NCBI GenBank assembly: GCA_964019695.1
Contig: OZ026516.1
Coordinates: forward strand, 102,362,368 to 102,426,367
DNA from: Loripinus fragilis
Lineage: Eukaryota > Mollusca > Bivalvia > Lucinida > Lucinidae
Reading direction: 5' to 3'
DNA length: 64,000 nucleotides
Below the pieces are notes generated by a model. It was not told the origin of the DNA and did no database searches. It saw nothing but the letters and a program-made list of their open reading frames with translations. Positions 41,575 to 52,370 of this stretch are shown here, piece after piece (within the stretch, counting starts at the first letter, position 1; every line of letters begins with the position of its first letter). The position numbers and the translations under genes are program-made.

Positions 41575-42515
41575 GCGTATATTTATTTTATACCAAAGCC
41601 TGTCCGTTCGTGCGTGCGCCCGTCCGTCACGTCTCTTGAAAACGTACCTCCTCCTTAACCGTTGGGCGTAGCAACTTCAAACTTTGCAGGTGCATAGGAC
41701 ACACTGGGTAACAATTCGTGTGACCTTGACCAGGTCAAAGGTCAAATAATGTATTTTCTTCTCCTAAACCATCGAAACTAGCAACTTTAAACTTTACAGG
41801 TGTATAGTTCACATAATGTCAAGGTAAATGTCAAGGTCAGAGGTCAAATCATGTTTTTCTTGTAATCGCATCTTCTCCTCTACTGCTAGACATAGTACTT
41901 TCAAACTTTGAAGGTACATATGTCACATGATGTAAATGGTACTGGGCAATATTTTGTGTGACCTTGACCCAAGTTCAAAAGTCAAATAATATATTTTCTT
42001 GTTAATGCATCTTCTCCTTTACCTTTTGATGTAGCAACTTAAAACTTTTCAGGTGCATAGCTCACATAATTTAGAGGGACTGGGTAACAGTTCTTGTGAC
42101 CTTGACACCAAGGTTAAGGTCATATAATGTATTTCTTACAAATGAACCTTCTCATAAACATTTGGTAGTAGTGACATAAAACTTTGCATGTGCATATGTC
42201 ACATGATGTAGAGGGCACTGGGCAATATTTTATGTGACCTTGACCCCATGGTCAAGGTCAAATAATGTATTTTCTTGTAAATGCATCTCCAAAACTTTTG
42301 GACTTAGCCACTTCAAACTTTGCCGGCTCATAGATCACATGATGGAGAGGGTACTGGGCAACATTGTATGTGGCCTTAGGTCAGCTCCAAACTCTGCAGG
42401 TGCATACGTCTCATTATGAAGAGGGTAGTTTCATGTGACCTTGGCCCGAACGTCAAGGCCAAATGTTAAAAAGCGGGTATTTGCGATGGTGTACAATCGC
42501 CTGAGTATAGCAGTT
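41575..42515 (+). repeat. AGGTCA-rich 145-bp tandem repeat island, copy 2
   Basis: Same structure as 36701-37530: TGTCCGTTCGTGCGTGCG near the start, about six diverged units each containing GTGACCTTGACC and TAATGTATTTTCTTG, and the end AGCGGGTATTTGCGATGGTG at 42472. The left inverted end is eroded. Confidence 0.8.
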
Positions 42516-42690
42516 TATATGTCATAATCTATATTTGGCGATTAAAAAGCGTTTTGTGTCTGTTTTTTGACCAGCCTAAACACATTTTGGATATAAATCA
42601 GTGCGTTCTCGATCGCCGCCTAACCGGTGTGGCTATGTTAATACCATTTTATTGTACTTCATCAATAAAAGTGTTTACCCTCTTTTCCAG

Positions 42691-42912
42691 GCTGTGCTTG
42701 TGTTTACTTTACTGAGAAGAGGCCGCTGTTTTGTTTGAACGCCGATGCCAATGTTGGAACAAGCCTGGGGCGTTTGATAGCCCACTCGAGTGCGCAGGAT
42801 AATTGCTCCTTGGGAGAGCTGCAATATGACGTGTTTGGAGGTTCTGGGTCATTTTCTGTCAACACTTCTGGATGGCTTCGATTGGACAAACCAATATCAA
42901 ATTCGAATAAAG
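42691..42912 (+). CDS. Exon of a cadherin-like host gene (exon A)
   Basis: 222 bp. The acceptor is CTCTTTTCCAG just before 42691 and the donor AAAG|GTAATT after 42912; both introns are phase 1. The frame reads GC-C-A-C-V-Y-F, then LNADANVGTSLGRLIAHSS, NCSLGELQYDVFGGSG and SFSVNTSGWLRLDKPI. That order (VGTSLGRL, a short acidic stretch, LQYDVFGG, then FSVNTSGWLRLDKP) resembles an extracellular cadherin repeat from its A strand to the F strand region. Four cysteines are unusual for a classical cadherin repeat. The product would be extracellular and probably adhesive. Upstream exons were not identified. Another beta-sandwich fold remains possible. Confidence 0.6.
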
Positions 42913-43009
42913 GTAATTAAACCTTGTCATGCTGAATGTTTCTATGTAGAACATGCCGCGAATCCAACTTTTTTCCAACGTTGACAACGTTTTTTTGCGT
43001 TTTTTTGTT

Positions 43010-43255
43010 CATGAGGGGGAGAGAGGAACCAAATACCACTATTAGCGCGCCATCATCGGACCGCCAGCGAAACGCCATTTAAGTGACGTTTCGCTGGCTT
43101 GCTGTTGACGGCCAAACATTGAATGCTGACTTGGCAGCTTTGTGATTTTCAGGGGATCCTGACCAGTATTGATAAGAAACCCTATATTTTGGTGATCTTA
43201 CAGGGGGGCAGGGGTCCGGTCCCCTGCCCCCCCCCCTCCTCTTGATCCGGGCATG
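43010..43255 (-). repeat. Family G copy with hairpin head
   Basis: GGACCGCCAGCGAAACGCC / GGCGTTTCGCTGG-type hairpin (43060-43100), then CAACATTGAATGCTGACTTGG-type word, GGGGATCCTGACCAGTATTG and TCTTGATCCGGGCATG. Collinear with 45640-45853. Confidence 0.7.
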
Positions 43256-43269
43256 TACAACACTCCTCC

Positions 43270-43425
43270 CCATTTTTGTCCTGTTAACCTGCTGCATTTC
43301 AGTTGTAAGCAGAGTGGAAACAGTGTTGATCCTGATCAGATTGTTTCATTAGAAGCCATCTGATCTGGATCTACATTGTTTCCAAGTATTGTATATCCGG
43401 GCTCAGCAGGAAAGGGGTTAATTGA
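43270..43425. repeat. Family N diverged copy
   Basis: CAGTTGTAAGCAGAGTGGAAA, GTGTTGATCCTGATCAGATT, then ATCTGATCTGGATCTACATTG. It resembles 52250-52330. Confidence 0.6.
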
Positions 43426-43559
43426 TAGAACATGGCATTCGCTTGTTCTATGTCAGCTTTGTTTTCTTTAGACATTAAATTATGTTTTTACACCCAAGTA
43501 ATGGTTTTCTGCGAAAACATGTTATAATAGGGCTAAACGCGTGTTACATGCATCATTCA

Positions 43560-43800
43560 AGTCAGTATGAGGCAAAGATTAGGAATCAATACAATCAAAT
43601 AACACACCTGACCCAGGACACCACATGGGAAAGTGACAAAACACAACAAAACATTAACGTACAAGAGAGCCAAGAGGCCAGCCCTTCCGTGCAGGTGACC
43701 ACAATGCTGCAATAAACAGACTAGAAAGCGTGGCAAACACGAAACATAAATACATGTAACCAAAAGGATCCACAAAAGAAGCACTTGTGACTTTCCTCGC
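43560..43800 (-). repeat. Dispersed repeat family S1, minus-strand copy
   Basis: GCAAAGATTAGGAATCAATAC, CACCTGACCCAGGACACCAC, GAGAGCCAAGAGGCCAGCCC and GATCCACAAAAGAAGCAC in reverse family order. Confidence 0.7.
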
Positions 43801-44060
43801 GACTAGTCAAAACTCGTCACCACTGATTCTGTTTTTGAAAAAAAAGGAAAATTGTTCAACTCGTGCAGAAGCTCCCACACATTTTATTGCTCAATCAGAC
43901 AAGTACATGTAATCAACTGTGATTCAACGTCGCTAATATAGGGCTACGGTCTATTCTACATTGTACATGCATGACGCGTAGCGTGTGTGTATATGAGGTT
44001 TGGGGAGGGACATGTTTTAACTGTCTATCTTGGATTATGTCGAAATAATTTAAATATTAT

Positions 44061-44426
44061 TGTAGTATGGCCGATGCTTTTTTCTTTTATCTTTGCTGAT
44101 GTTTAAATCAGACACCCTAGAATAACGACGAAGGAGGAGCTTAAAACCGTACTATAACTTCCAATTTTAGTTAAACAGCGATGTAGGCGGTAACTATCTA
44201 AACCCCGTAGGTAAATGTAATATAATTGACAGCTTAGGCCGGATGCAGGGAGGAGCGAATGTAAATTTCGCCAGGTGTCAGTAACACGTATTTTTTGCGC
44301 GTGCGCCATACTACAAGCCAAATAAAGGATTATTCCTCGGCTTTCTGTTTAAACCGCTCGATGGGCTACGCCCACCTCACGGTTTATACAAGAAAGCCTC
44401 GGAAAAGAATCCTTTATCTATTACTT
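44061..44426 (+). mobile_element. Foldback-tailed repeat family F, copy 2
   Basis: Collinear with 7488-7857. It keeps the terminal hairpin (AATAAAGGATTATTCCTCGG, GGGCTACGCCCACC and TCGGAAAAGAATCCTTTAT) and differs by scattered substitutions and small gaps. Confidence 0.85.
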
Positions 44427-44502
44427 ATACAATACCCTATACGCTTTCACAAACATTTGACCAATTAAAAGCCAGAGAAAAGAATCACCAGTGACAACCT
44501 AA

Positions 44503-45145
44503 ATCCTGTCTGACACAGAACACACGACTTATACGGTTGGCCATCCGTGTAAACCGTACATACAACCGAACCAACCGTGGCCTTATCCGAGTTACACTCG
44601 GGCCATTCGAGTGTATCCGTGAAAGCCGTGTATGATTTTTAAAACTTTAAAAGAACTGACACGGGACCTTGTCCGTGTATAATCTTTTTAGCGATCGTAC
44701 AAGACCTTGTGCGACCGTACGAGACCGTACACATGTATACAACCGCACATGAAGTATACTCCACGAGTGAGCTCAACCGTGTCAATATCCTATATAAATC
44801 GTATGGAATCGAACTCGAACAAAAGTCGGTGGGACCGTATGTTAATGTCCTGTTAATCGAGTAAAAGTCGTGTTTAATCGTAAAAGGCCGTAACAGACCG
44901 TACTAGACCGTACTACAATCGTATGAAAATCGCTTTTGCAAATCGTGTTCAAACCGTGACAAACCTTGCTTGATCGAGTATATCCGTGCTTTGTTCGTAC
45001 ATACTCGTGCTACATTCGAGTCTAAATCGTACCAACTCATCCCTAGGCACGATTGGAGCTCAATACTCGTACCAGTCAACCCGTGTATAACCGAGTATAC
45101 CGTTTTGGAACCGTGTACCCAACCGTGTTCTGTGTCAGACAGGCT
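44503..45145. mobile_element. Word-built inverted-repeat element (third of its kind)
   Basis: 643 bp. Left end ATCCTGTCTGACACAGAACA, right end TGTTCTGTGTCAGACAGGCT, flanked by TAA (44500) and TTA (45146). The interior consists of degenerate words such as ACCGTACA, AATCGTAT, GACCGTAC and CCGTGT, with CG about every 9-12 bp. No coding frame is present. The ends are similar in design (CCTGTC...ACAC) to the elements at 10233 and 27256. Confidence 0.75.
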
Positions 45146-45260
45146 TTAGAAGCACATTAGTTACACATTACCGGATAGCACTAACGGACACGTATAACGG
45201 ACAGTAAACTTCTCTGTCCGTTCCTGCCCCCATGTATGTACAATTTTTATTTTGTAATTG

Positions 45261-45408
45261 TCTCCTTTTAAGCTTAGAAAGTCCATTTGGTGTTCAGTCA
45301 GTAGCTGAACAGTCATAGAATATTCAAGCGTCTAGCAGAGGCTGTGATCAGACTGCGCTTATGCTGGTCTCACATACCACATTGTTGGAAATCTCATGTC
45401 GTGGCTCA
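45261..45408 (+). mobile_element. MITE family M1, 5'-truncated copy
   Basis: Begins inside the family at TCTCCTTTTAAGCTTAG and keeps the right end GGAAATCTCATGTCGTGGCT. The internal hairpin is shortened. Confidence 0.75.
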
Positions 45409-45594
45409 TTTATAAATAAGCAGGCATGATGTTACGTGTAAAATGCACTTCACTTATTGTGATATGTCATTCGCTTTTTGTCGCTTGCTGCTGTATTTTG
45501 ATGTTTGCATAGCGAGCATAGCGGGGAACATAGTTGACCAGATTGTCTTTTCTGATGCGCGGATCGAGAAAGTTTAGTCAGCGGGGGTTCCAAC

Positions 45595-45853
45595 ACTGAC
45601 AATTTTTTTAAGTTGATGAGGAGCTAGAGGATCCAAATACCACTAAAAGCGGGCCATCACCGCCCCGCCAGCGAAACGCCATTTAAATGGCGTTTCGCTG
45701 GCGAGTCGATGGTGGCCCAACATTCAATGCTGGCTTGGTAGCATTGTGATTTTCCACGGGATCCAGACCAGTATTGCTAAGAAACCATATATTTTTATGA
45801 TTTTTCAGGAGGGGGGTCTGGACTTCCTGTCCCCCCTCTGGATCCGCCCATGT
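45595..45853 (-). repeat. Family G best copy with perfect hairpin head
   Basis: GCCAGCGAAACGCCATTTAA / TTAAATGGCGTTTCGCTGGC at 45666-45705 is a perfect hairpin. It is followed by CCAACATTCAATGCTGGCTTG, GATCCAGACCAGTATTGC and CCCCCTCTGGATCCGCCCATG. Confidence 0.8.
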
Positions 45854-46972
45854 TACTGTTGCATGCAAAATGAAATAAATCTGTTTTAAAGCAAAAATTG
45901 CTACAGATGCAAATAGTCAGCTTCTCTTCATCTGACAAGTGGTAATACTTTATATTGTATGTCTGTAAAAATCAGGATCCGTCCAATGCGACAGAAAGTA
46001 GTTAAGACCATAGAAACAAAACAAACGAGCATTATCACTGATGATTACAAGCTATGGAACGATATTAGGCGAAATGCTTTTCCGCCGTAAGATTTAATCT
46101 GTATTTTGTCGAAGCACTGTCAACTTGTGCTGATAGAATATGTGTTATGAGCCTTTGTAGTCCAATTGATTCCAGACGTGTTTACTCTTCTTATCAATCA
46201 AGCTAACACGGCGCCAATATGAGAAAATTATAGACTGCGATGACATAATTTATTTTCCATACAGTAAGAAAACGATGTCCATGTCGTTTTCCCACAGTTG
46301 ACAAAGAGTGACTTGTGAATTGCGAGTCTTGTACTTTGTTTTAAGAAATGAATTCAATTTTGGAATGTTAATGGAATCATGAATACTTCGGGTCTCTTGC
46401 AAAGTAAGTGAAGCCCTGGGGCTTCACGTTAACTTTGCAAGAGTCCCAAAGTACTAATGATTCCATGAACAAACCAAAAATTTAATGTATTGCTTATTTT
46501 TTATATTGCATTATGAATATCTAAAATATATAAAAAAAATATTTTTAATTCAAGAGTTACTTTTGTAAAACAGTTCTGTTTTTAAAATATAATCTTATAA
46601 ACGGTTAACTTGGAGTGTAAAATGGAAAAGCGGAACAGCCAGCTTGAACACGGACAGCCAATGGAGCAAACAAGGGGCTTGTTTTGCACGCGCGACTTGT
46701 GTGTTGCTCGCTGTCAATCACAACACCAGTGTCAATTCTGGCGAATGAGTTCAATGTTCGAAGCGTATTGCACGGGCAAGTGAGCTTGGCAGCCGTCAAT
46801 CAAATTCGTGTAATTCATGAGGCTATGAACGGTTGCGAAAATGTAAAGATTCATTAAAGGATTGCGTCGAAAATGTAAATATTGCAAGATATATGACGTG
46901 TTAGGAGAGTCGCTAAACGTATTGACTTCTTTGCCCTCTATCTTACATAAAAGTCTCCCATCAGTTTTATAT
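45854..46972. other. Intronic DNA with one foldback
   Basis: A foldback at 46368-46475 pairs ATGGAATCAT, TCTTGCAAAGT and GTGAAGCCC with GGGCTTCAC, ACTTTGCAAGA and ATGATTCCAT. A small stem GAAAACGATGTCCATGTCGTTTTC is at 46268-46292. There is no exon-like frame. Confidence 0.5.
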
Positions 46973-47189
46973 GAGCCAATGCATGAGATTTCCAACAATG
47001 TGGCATTTTGACATGTGTATACTCGGGCGAGCCTCTTCAGCCTCCTTTTAAGCTTAGAAACTCCAAATAGCTTAACAATCATTGAATACTCAAGCGACTA
47101 GCAAAGGCTCTGATCAGAATGCGCGTATGCGCAGGCTGATCTGAGGCTTTGTTTGTCGCACATTGTTTGAAATCTAATGCACTGGCTCA
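46973..47189 (+). mobile_element. MITE family M1, copy 4
   Basis: GAGCCAATGCATGAGATTTCC left end. The right end is decayed to GAAATCTAATGCACTGGCTCA. The internal hairpin GCAAAGGCTCTGATCAGA is retained and small deletions shorten the element. Confidence 0.8.
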
Positions 47190-47509
47190 ATTATACATGT
47201 ATACATGTAGTGGACGAAACTAGTAAATTAACTATAGGTCGCCCAACGGTGTGGCTATGTTTACATTTGCTAGCACTGAATTCAAAGGGCAAGCTAAAAA
47301 TCACCTAGATACTTTAAAGCAAATAGAGGTACCTTTTTCTGAAAAAAATATTGTCATGAAAATGTGATTTTACCGTGGACTTCTAGGTTTTCGAGGAAAC
47401 GTTCCGTATTTTTTGACATTTAATTCTCGTTATAGAGAATCTTCATCATATAAAACAATTAGAATTGTCTGCCGGCAATTCCAAGGGCAATTCCAAGGGC
47501 ATATGCTAG

Positions 47510-47715
47510 GCCGTATGCACTTCATTTGGGGACGGGTTTGCTATGTCTTTGTGCGCGTCTGTTTATATGTGCTTTGTGGTCACCTGCTGGGAAAGGGCTG
47601 ACCTCTTGGCTCTCGTTTGTGGTGTCTAAATGTGAGTTTGTCACTTTCCCATTGGTATCCTGGGTCAGGTGTGGTACTTGATTGTATCGTTTCCGATCCT
47701 TTGCACCCTTACTTA
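47510..47715 (+). repeat. Dispersed repeat family S1, plus-strand copy
   Basis: GGTCACCTGCTGGGAAAGGG, CTCTCGTTTGTGGTGTC, TGGTATCCTGGGTCAGGTG and GATCCTTTGCACCC. A minus-strand copy follows 70 bp later, so the two make an inverted pair. Confidence 0.7.
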
Positions 47716-47782
47716 CTTTGAACCAGCACTAAGAGTGTATCAACATGTGTTCTAACAAATTTCATTGGATTTTTTAAGTATT

Positions 47783-48025
47783 GAAGAAGGCAAAGATCAG
47801 GAATCAATACAATGAAGTACCACACCTGACCAGGACACCATATAGGAAATTTACAAAACACAAGTAAAGATCACAAACAAAAGAGCCAAGGGGTCAGCCC
47901 TTTCCCAGCAGGTGACCACAAGGCTGCAAGAAACAGACAGTGTGACATAGACAAACACAAATAATAAAAATGATCCACAAAAGAAGCGCCGTCTTGAAAC
48001 GGCCCATAAGAAAATTACTTGAGGG
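47783..48025 (-). repeat. Dispersed repeat family S1, minus-strand copy
   Basis: GGCAAAGATCAGGAATCAATAC, CACACCTGACCAGGACACC, CCCTTTCCCAGCAGGTGACC and GATCCACAAAAGAAGCGCC. Confidence 0.7.
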
Positions 48026-48293
48026 CATAAATATGATTCATGGTACCAACTTCACCATAAATTCTGATGAGGATCAAGACACATAGATGATAGGTTCACA
48101 TGAAAGTTCTCTTGCTTATTAATACATCATCTCCTGATACATATGAATCAAGATATAAAAAGGAGATAAGGACTCAACAGTAAATACAACTGAATACCGG
48201 AGCAACAGAAGTCCAAAATTTAAGCCCTGGTGGGCACGACATCAAACGTAACATCAGGCACCAAACAACACACCTATAGATAAATCTCTAAAT

Positions 48294-48350
48294 AAGTAAG
48301 GGTGCAAAATTCAGGAATCGATACAATCAAGTAACACACCTGAGTCGGAA
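48294..48350 (-). repeat. Dispersed repeat family S1, fragment
   Basis: Only the TAAGGGTGCAAAATTCAGGA and GATACAATCAAGTAACACACC portion remains. Confidence 0.6.
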
Positions 48351-48690
48351 CCGTCATATAGTCTGAGGTACGATTAAAGAGGAGAGCAAAGTTACCAACC
48401 ATGATTGGGTTGACCACCAAGCATGCAGTTTGTTACAATACATTAATGTTATAACCAGTCTTTAAGTCAACAACAAATCAACGCGGACAGACAAACAGCA
48501 GAAAATCTACTTGTAATTATATTGTAGCCTATATTGCAACCAATATGGGGTAGTCTGATTAGGGTTCATATTGTTTGATTCAATGAAAAAATCTAATCTG
48601 AAGTGCACTTGAATATATACACCATAAAATGTTATAGGGCCAATGGGTGGGGGTGATATTAATGATAACAACTTTCTCCTTAATATCACT

Positions 48691-48928
48691 GTGGACATAA
48701 AAGTTGTACTTTTCTCCCTCACCCATGCTGGTTTCATTTTGACGTGGTTTGTTAACTTTTTAACCAATGTGTGGTATGCTTTTTTACATATATTGCTATG
48801 TATGTACTAAGTAGTCAACATATCTTGTGAATGTATTATAGCCAAACTCGTCGTTAATTAAACGGCCATTTCAACATACAGTATGCTTATTGTTTCTGCT
48901 TACCTGATTGGTAGGCAACCCGACATAA
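48691..48928 (+). repeat. 235-bp direct duplication, copy 1
   Basis: From GGACATAAAAGTTGTACTT to GGTAGGCAACCCGACATAAA. Copy 2 (49099-49334) differs at only a handful of positions, and 170 bp of different sequence lie between. Short flanking matches (ATAAAATG.TATAGGGCCAA at about 48625 and 49332) suggest that the duplicated unit was longer. Confidence 0.85.
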
Positions 48929-49098
48929 ATAGAAAACTTAAGAACAGCAGTAAGTCTCTCGCAAGCAATGCGCATACATTGATGTTGAAAAAATTGACGT
49001 TATTCTTTTTAAATTTACCCACCCATTACTCCCTACCCCTTTGTTTTGTTTTGTAGGGCTGTTATTTGGGTTTGATTTATAGTTATTTACCATGGTAG

Positions 49099-49334
49099 GG
49101 ACATAAAACTTGTACTTTTCTCCCTCACCCATGCTGGTTTCATTTTGACATGGTTTGTTAACTTTTAAACCAATGTGTGGTATGCTTTTTTACATATATT
49201 GCTATGTATGTACTAAGTAGTCATCATATCTTGTGAATGTATTATAGCCAAACTCCTCGTTAATTAAACGGCCATTTCAACATACAGTATGCTTATTGTT
49301 TCTGCTTACCTGATTGGTAGGCAACCCGACATAA
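49099..49334 (+). repeat. 235-bp direct duplication, copy 2
   Basis: Same span as copy 1, from GGACATAAAACTTGTACTT to GGCAACCCGACATAAA. High identity points to a recent intron-internal duplication. Confidence 0.85.
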
Positions 49335-49619
49335 AATGATATAGGGCCAAGTACTTTTAAATTATTTCCCATACTCATTGCTTTAAAATCGTTATATGTT
49401 TTTTTTTTTAATAAGCTGTGGGATTAGGATGAAATTTTGTCCCCAAAATAACGTCGTCTTAAGTATTGGCAATATATCGAAAAGCAGCAATTGCCAAATA
49501 ATTATTTTTATAGACAGCATAAAAAGAATAAGCAATTTTTAAAAATCACTTATTTTGCCCAAAAACTTTTATTTTCAACATGTTCAAAATTTTACTCTTT
49601 TCTTTCATAATCTGGTAAT
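49335..49619. other. Intronic DNA, nothing recognised
   Basis: AT-rich sequence with a T-run near 49400. No motif was seen. Confidence 0.4.
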
Positions 49620-49758
49620 CTGGTTTTCAAGACAAAATATCGCTTAATACTGGTCAAAAGTATTGCAGAATTCTGCAATACTTTCGACTTTCACGCGGCG
49701 ACCATTTGTCATTAAGATCTTTTTGAGGGGTCGTTTTACACAGGTTTTACTGCATGAG
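49620..49758. mobile_element. Palindromic MITE family Y, copy 4
   Basis: TATCGCTTAATACTGGTCAA, then a perfect AAAGTATTGCAGAATTCTGCAATACTTT hairpin, and the end TTACACAGGTTTTACTGCA. It ends about 65 bp before exon B. Confidence 0.75.
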
Positions 49759-49824
49759 CATTTAGAGTAGGCTTTCGGGCATGTACGATAAGTACCGAAA
49801 CCTAATGTCTCATTTTGTTTTCAG

Positions 49825-50091
49825 TAGGGGATGTCATTTCACTAACAGTCAACGCACGATGCACAATGGACGATGGAAGCTACAGGGATGCAAACAACTC
49901 TATTGAAATAGAAATTACCCAAGCGTTAGCGCCTGGAACAACGCCGACCGAAAACCAGCTTGAAGATATCTGTTACCATGGCAACAGTGATACCATTTAC
50001 GTTGAGGAAAACAAGAATAACGTTACCATAGGAACGGTGAATCGTTGTTTCGGTGGTAATGGCGTGGTCAAGATGTACAAGGTCAATAAAC
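49825..50091 (+). CDS. Exon of a cadherin-like host gene (exon B)
   Basis: 267 bp. Acceptor TTTTGTTTTCAG before 49825 and donor AAAC|GTAAGT after 50091; both are phase 1. Joined to exon A the boundary codon becomes GTA (Val), giving SNSNK-V-GDVISLTVNARCTMDDGS, the end of a cadherin-like repeat (ISLTVNA..). After a linker with two cysteine-containing stretches, TIYVEENKNNVTIGTVNRC resembles the start of the next repeat (VxENxxxxTxIGxV). The perfect phase agreement and continuous fold across a 6.9-kb intron support both exons. Extra cysteines and the missing calcium-binding DxNDN-type linker make it atypical. The next exon downstream was not found. Confidence 0.6.
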
Positions 50092-50364
50092 GTAAGTTAC
50101 CCTTGACCTTATTTAATTATTGAAGTCGGTATTTTATTATTGAAGTCGGTACAATGTCAATACACTTAAGTTACCCTTGACCTTATTTAAGTATTGAAGT
50201 CGGTACAAGGTCAATACACTTAAGTTACCCTTGACCTTATTTAATTATTGAAGTCGGTACAAGGTCAATACACTTAAGTTACCCTTGACCTTATTTAATT
50301 ATTGAAGTCGGTACAAGGTCAATAAGTGTAAGTTACCCTTGACCTTATTTGATTATTGAAGTCG
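50075..50364 (+). repeat. 54-bp minisatellite spanning the exon B splice donor
   Basis: GTACAAGGTCAAT recurs at 50075 (exon), 50149 (as GTACAATGTCAAT), 50203, 50257 and 50311. The last steps are exactly 54 bp; the first is 74 because of an extra 20-bp TATTGAAGTCGG duplication. Each unit copies the last 17 exon bases plus the first intron bases. Intermediate units read ACTTAAGT where the donor GTAAGT was, while the last unit (50325-50332) again has GTGTAAGT. Confidence 0.85.
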
Positions 50365-50369
50365 CTGCA

Positions 50370-52184
50370 TGACGGAACCAACAAATGGCCATTTCTCTCA
50401 GCGAAGAATCGGATAAGCCTGGGAGACTGATCACTGTCCATTTTAACCCTATTCATTCTGGATACTGGTTATAACAGTGAAAACCCAGATGAAATGCCGC
50501 AAGATGCTGTTTTTTTATGTAACCAGTCACCGGTGAGATGGCACATTTTGCACCTTTGGGTCTGACCAGTGATCAAAAGTAATTACACATAATTAATTTC
50601 CCATTGACTTTAATGCATTTTCATGTTTACAAGAATATCTTTATTGTGTGATACCAATATTAATACATGTAGCAATAAATTTATAACTGTTATAAAGCTA
50701 ACAAAATAGATACATGTGCTGTATAATTTAGATGAATTTTCGACTTTCAACTTTTGGAATACAATAGTTTAAACTTTTGGCAAAATTTTGAAAATGCCAC
50801 TATTCCATTGAGGTCAATGGTAAAATTGCCCAAAAATTGTCAAAAAAACCCTTGCAGATTGTTTGAATACCTGTAACTTTAAAATTAATGGATGAAATTT
50901 AATAAAAACAAAATGAATATTTAACTTTCAAATGATAACAGAAGCATAATAATATATTGGCTAGTTGAAGCGTAGAATATTTTCTTGCAAACGGGAATAT
51001 AAACTGAAGACTATGGGATTTCTCCTGTGTACATTTGTAATATCTTGTATAACCTCTATGCTGATCGAATTTTCCAGTCAGGAAAACAACTTCATGAGTT
51101 ATAATCGGTCCAAGGATGAAATCACCCTAACATTTGTTTATGTACCAAAAATTAAGTATTGGTCCAAATATCAATTGCTCTGTTCCTAAATCATCAAGGC
51201 TTTCATTAACAGCTAAACCATCAGTAGTGAGAGCGGCGATTTGCTCACCGTCGGGTCCTTAAAACTTCAGGTAAGACTTCTCTTAATTTCACTGGCAATG
51301 GTCTAGTCCAATTTCTAAGCAAAGGGAAATTCCGCAAGGCATAAACTTAAGTGGTGTGATACTAACTAAACTTACGCTGACTCCTGAAAAAAAATCGGAA
51401 CTGATTGAGTTTCTTCGACGATTATCATGATTATTCCATAATATACAAAATGAACATTTAGCGTACACAACGTGGGTGTATAAAATATGAAAATGCAATG
51501 CATTAAAGGAAATAATTGATAACATTCACGTCATTGCGGTACAAAAACGTTGTCTTCTAAAAGGAACAATAGATAACCGATATTTAACATTGATATGGCA
51601 TGATACAAATCACATAGGCCCAGATATACAGAAACAAAAAAATGAGCGTAAAATTGTATGATTTTATTAGCTATAAGTTTAAACATTTGTTTTGGGTTTT
51701 CAAAAGAATCGTCTCATTGAGACGATTCTTTTGCATACACATAACAAATGTTTTGGATGATAAAAAAGAACAAACATATTTTATTACGTACTCTTTATTG
51801 ATGGGCTGTAAAGGCAGCACGCTGTGCATCAGATAAAACTTCAACTTCCTAAAACATATCAATTGACAATATGTCTTAACGCTAATGGATAATGATGAAG
51901 GGATAATTTGCATGTGATTGCAGAAGTTCATCATATGAAACTACTATGTGCATCATAGGCATATCTCCAGTTTAATGAGCAATTGCTATTACGGAAAACT
52001 TTGATTATTTTCTTTGGAGCTCTGTAGTGTCCAGTTTGTACGTCCATCTGTATTATATGTCCTCTTTTGTTGATACCACTGTTTTAAAGGTGTACCTGTG
52101 ATTGTGGCATTTAGACGACACTCTAAAACTTTGCCTAGTAGTCTATCAATAAAATGCTTCAAATCCTGTAGGAATAATTAACCC
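50370..52184. other. Non-coding, probably intronic
   Basis: No further exon with phase-1 borders and cadherin-like translation was found. A family N word AAAACCCAGATGAAATGCCGC lies at 50480. A hairpin (51700-51735) with CAAAAGAATCGTCTC / GAGACGATTCTTTTG has relatives at 57847 and 60082. Confidence 0.45.
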
Positions 52185-52370
52185 TTGCCATGCTGAATAT
52201 TGTTGTGTACAACACTACTCTGATAACCTACAACATCCCAGTGTTTAGCGTGTTTCAATCAGAGTGGGAAACAGTGTGGATCCTGATCAGATAGCTTTGT
52301 CATCTGGATCTACAGTGTTTTCAAAAAAGTATGAATCGGCATTCAGCAGGATAATGTTTAAAATGCCATG
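52185..52370. mobile_element. Family N diverged copy
   Basis: TTAACCCTTGCCATGCTGAAT start, AACAGTGTGGATCCTGATCAG and CATCTGGATCTACAGTGTTTTC core, and a GGCATTCAGCAGGATAA-type inverted end. Confidence 0.65.

Noticed and set aside
42790..42984. Alternative frame through exon A
   Set aside because: It crosses the donor into the intron and lacks the cadherin-like pattern. The frame joined to exon B is in phase and better supported.
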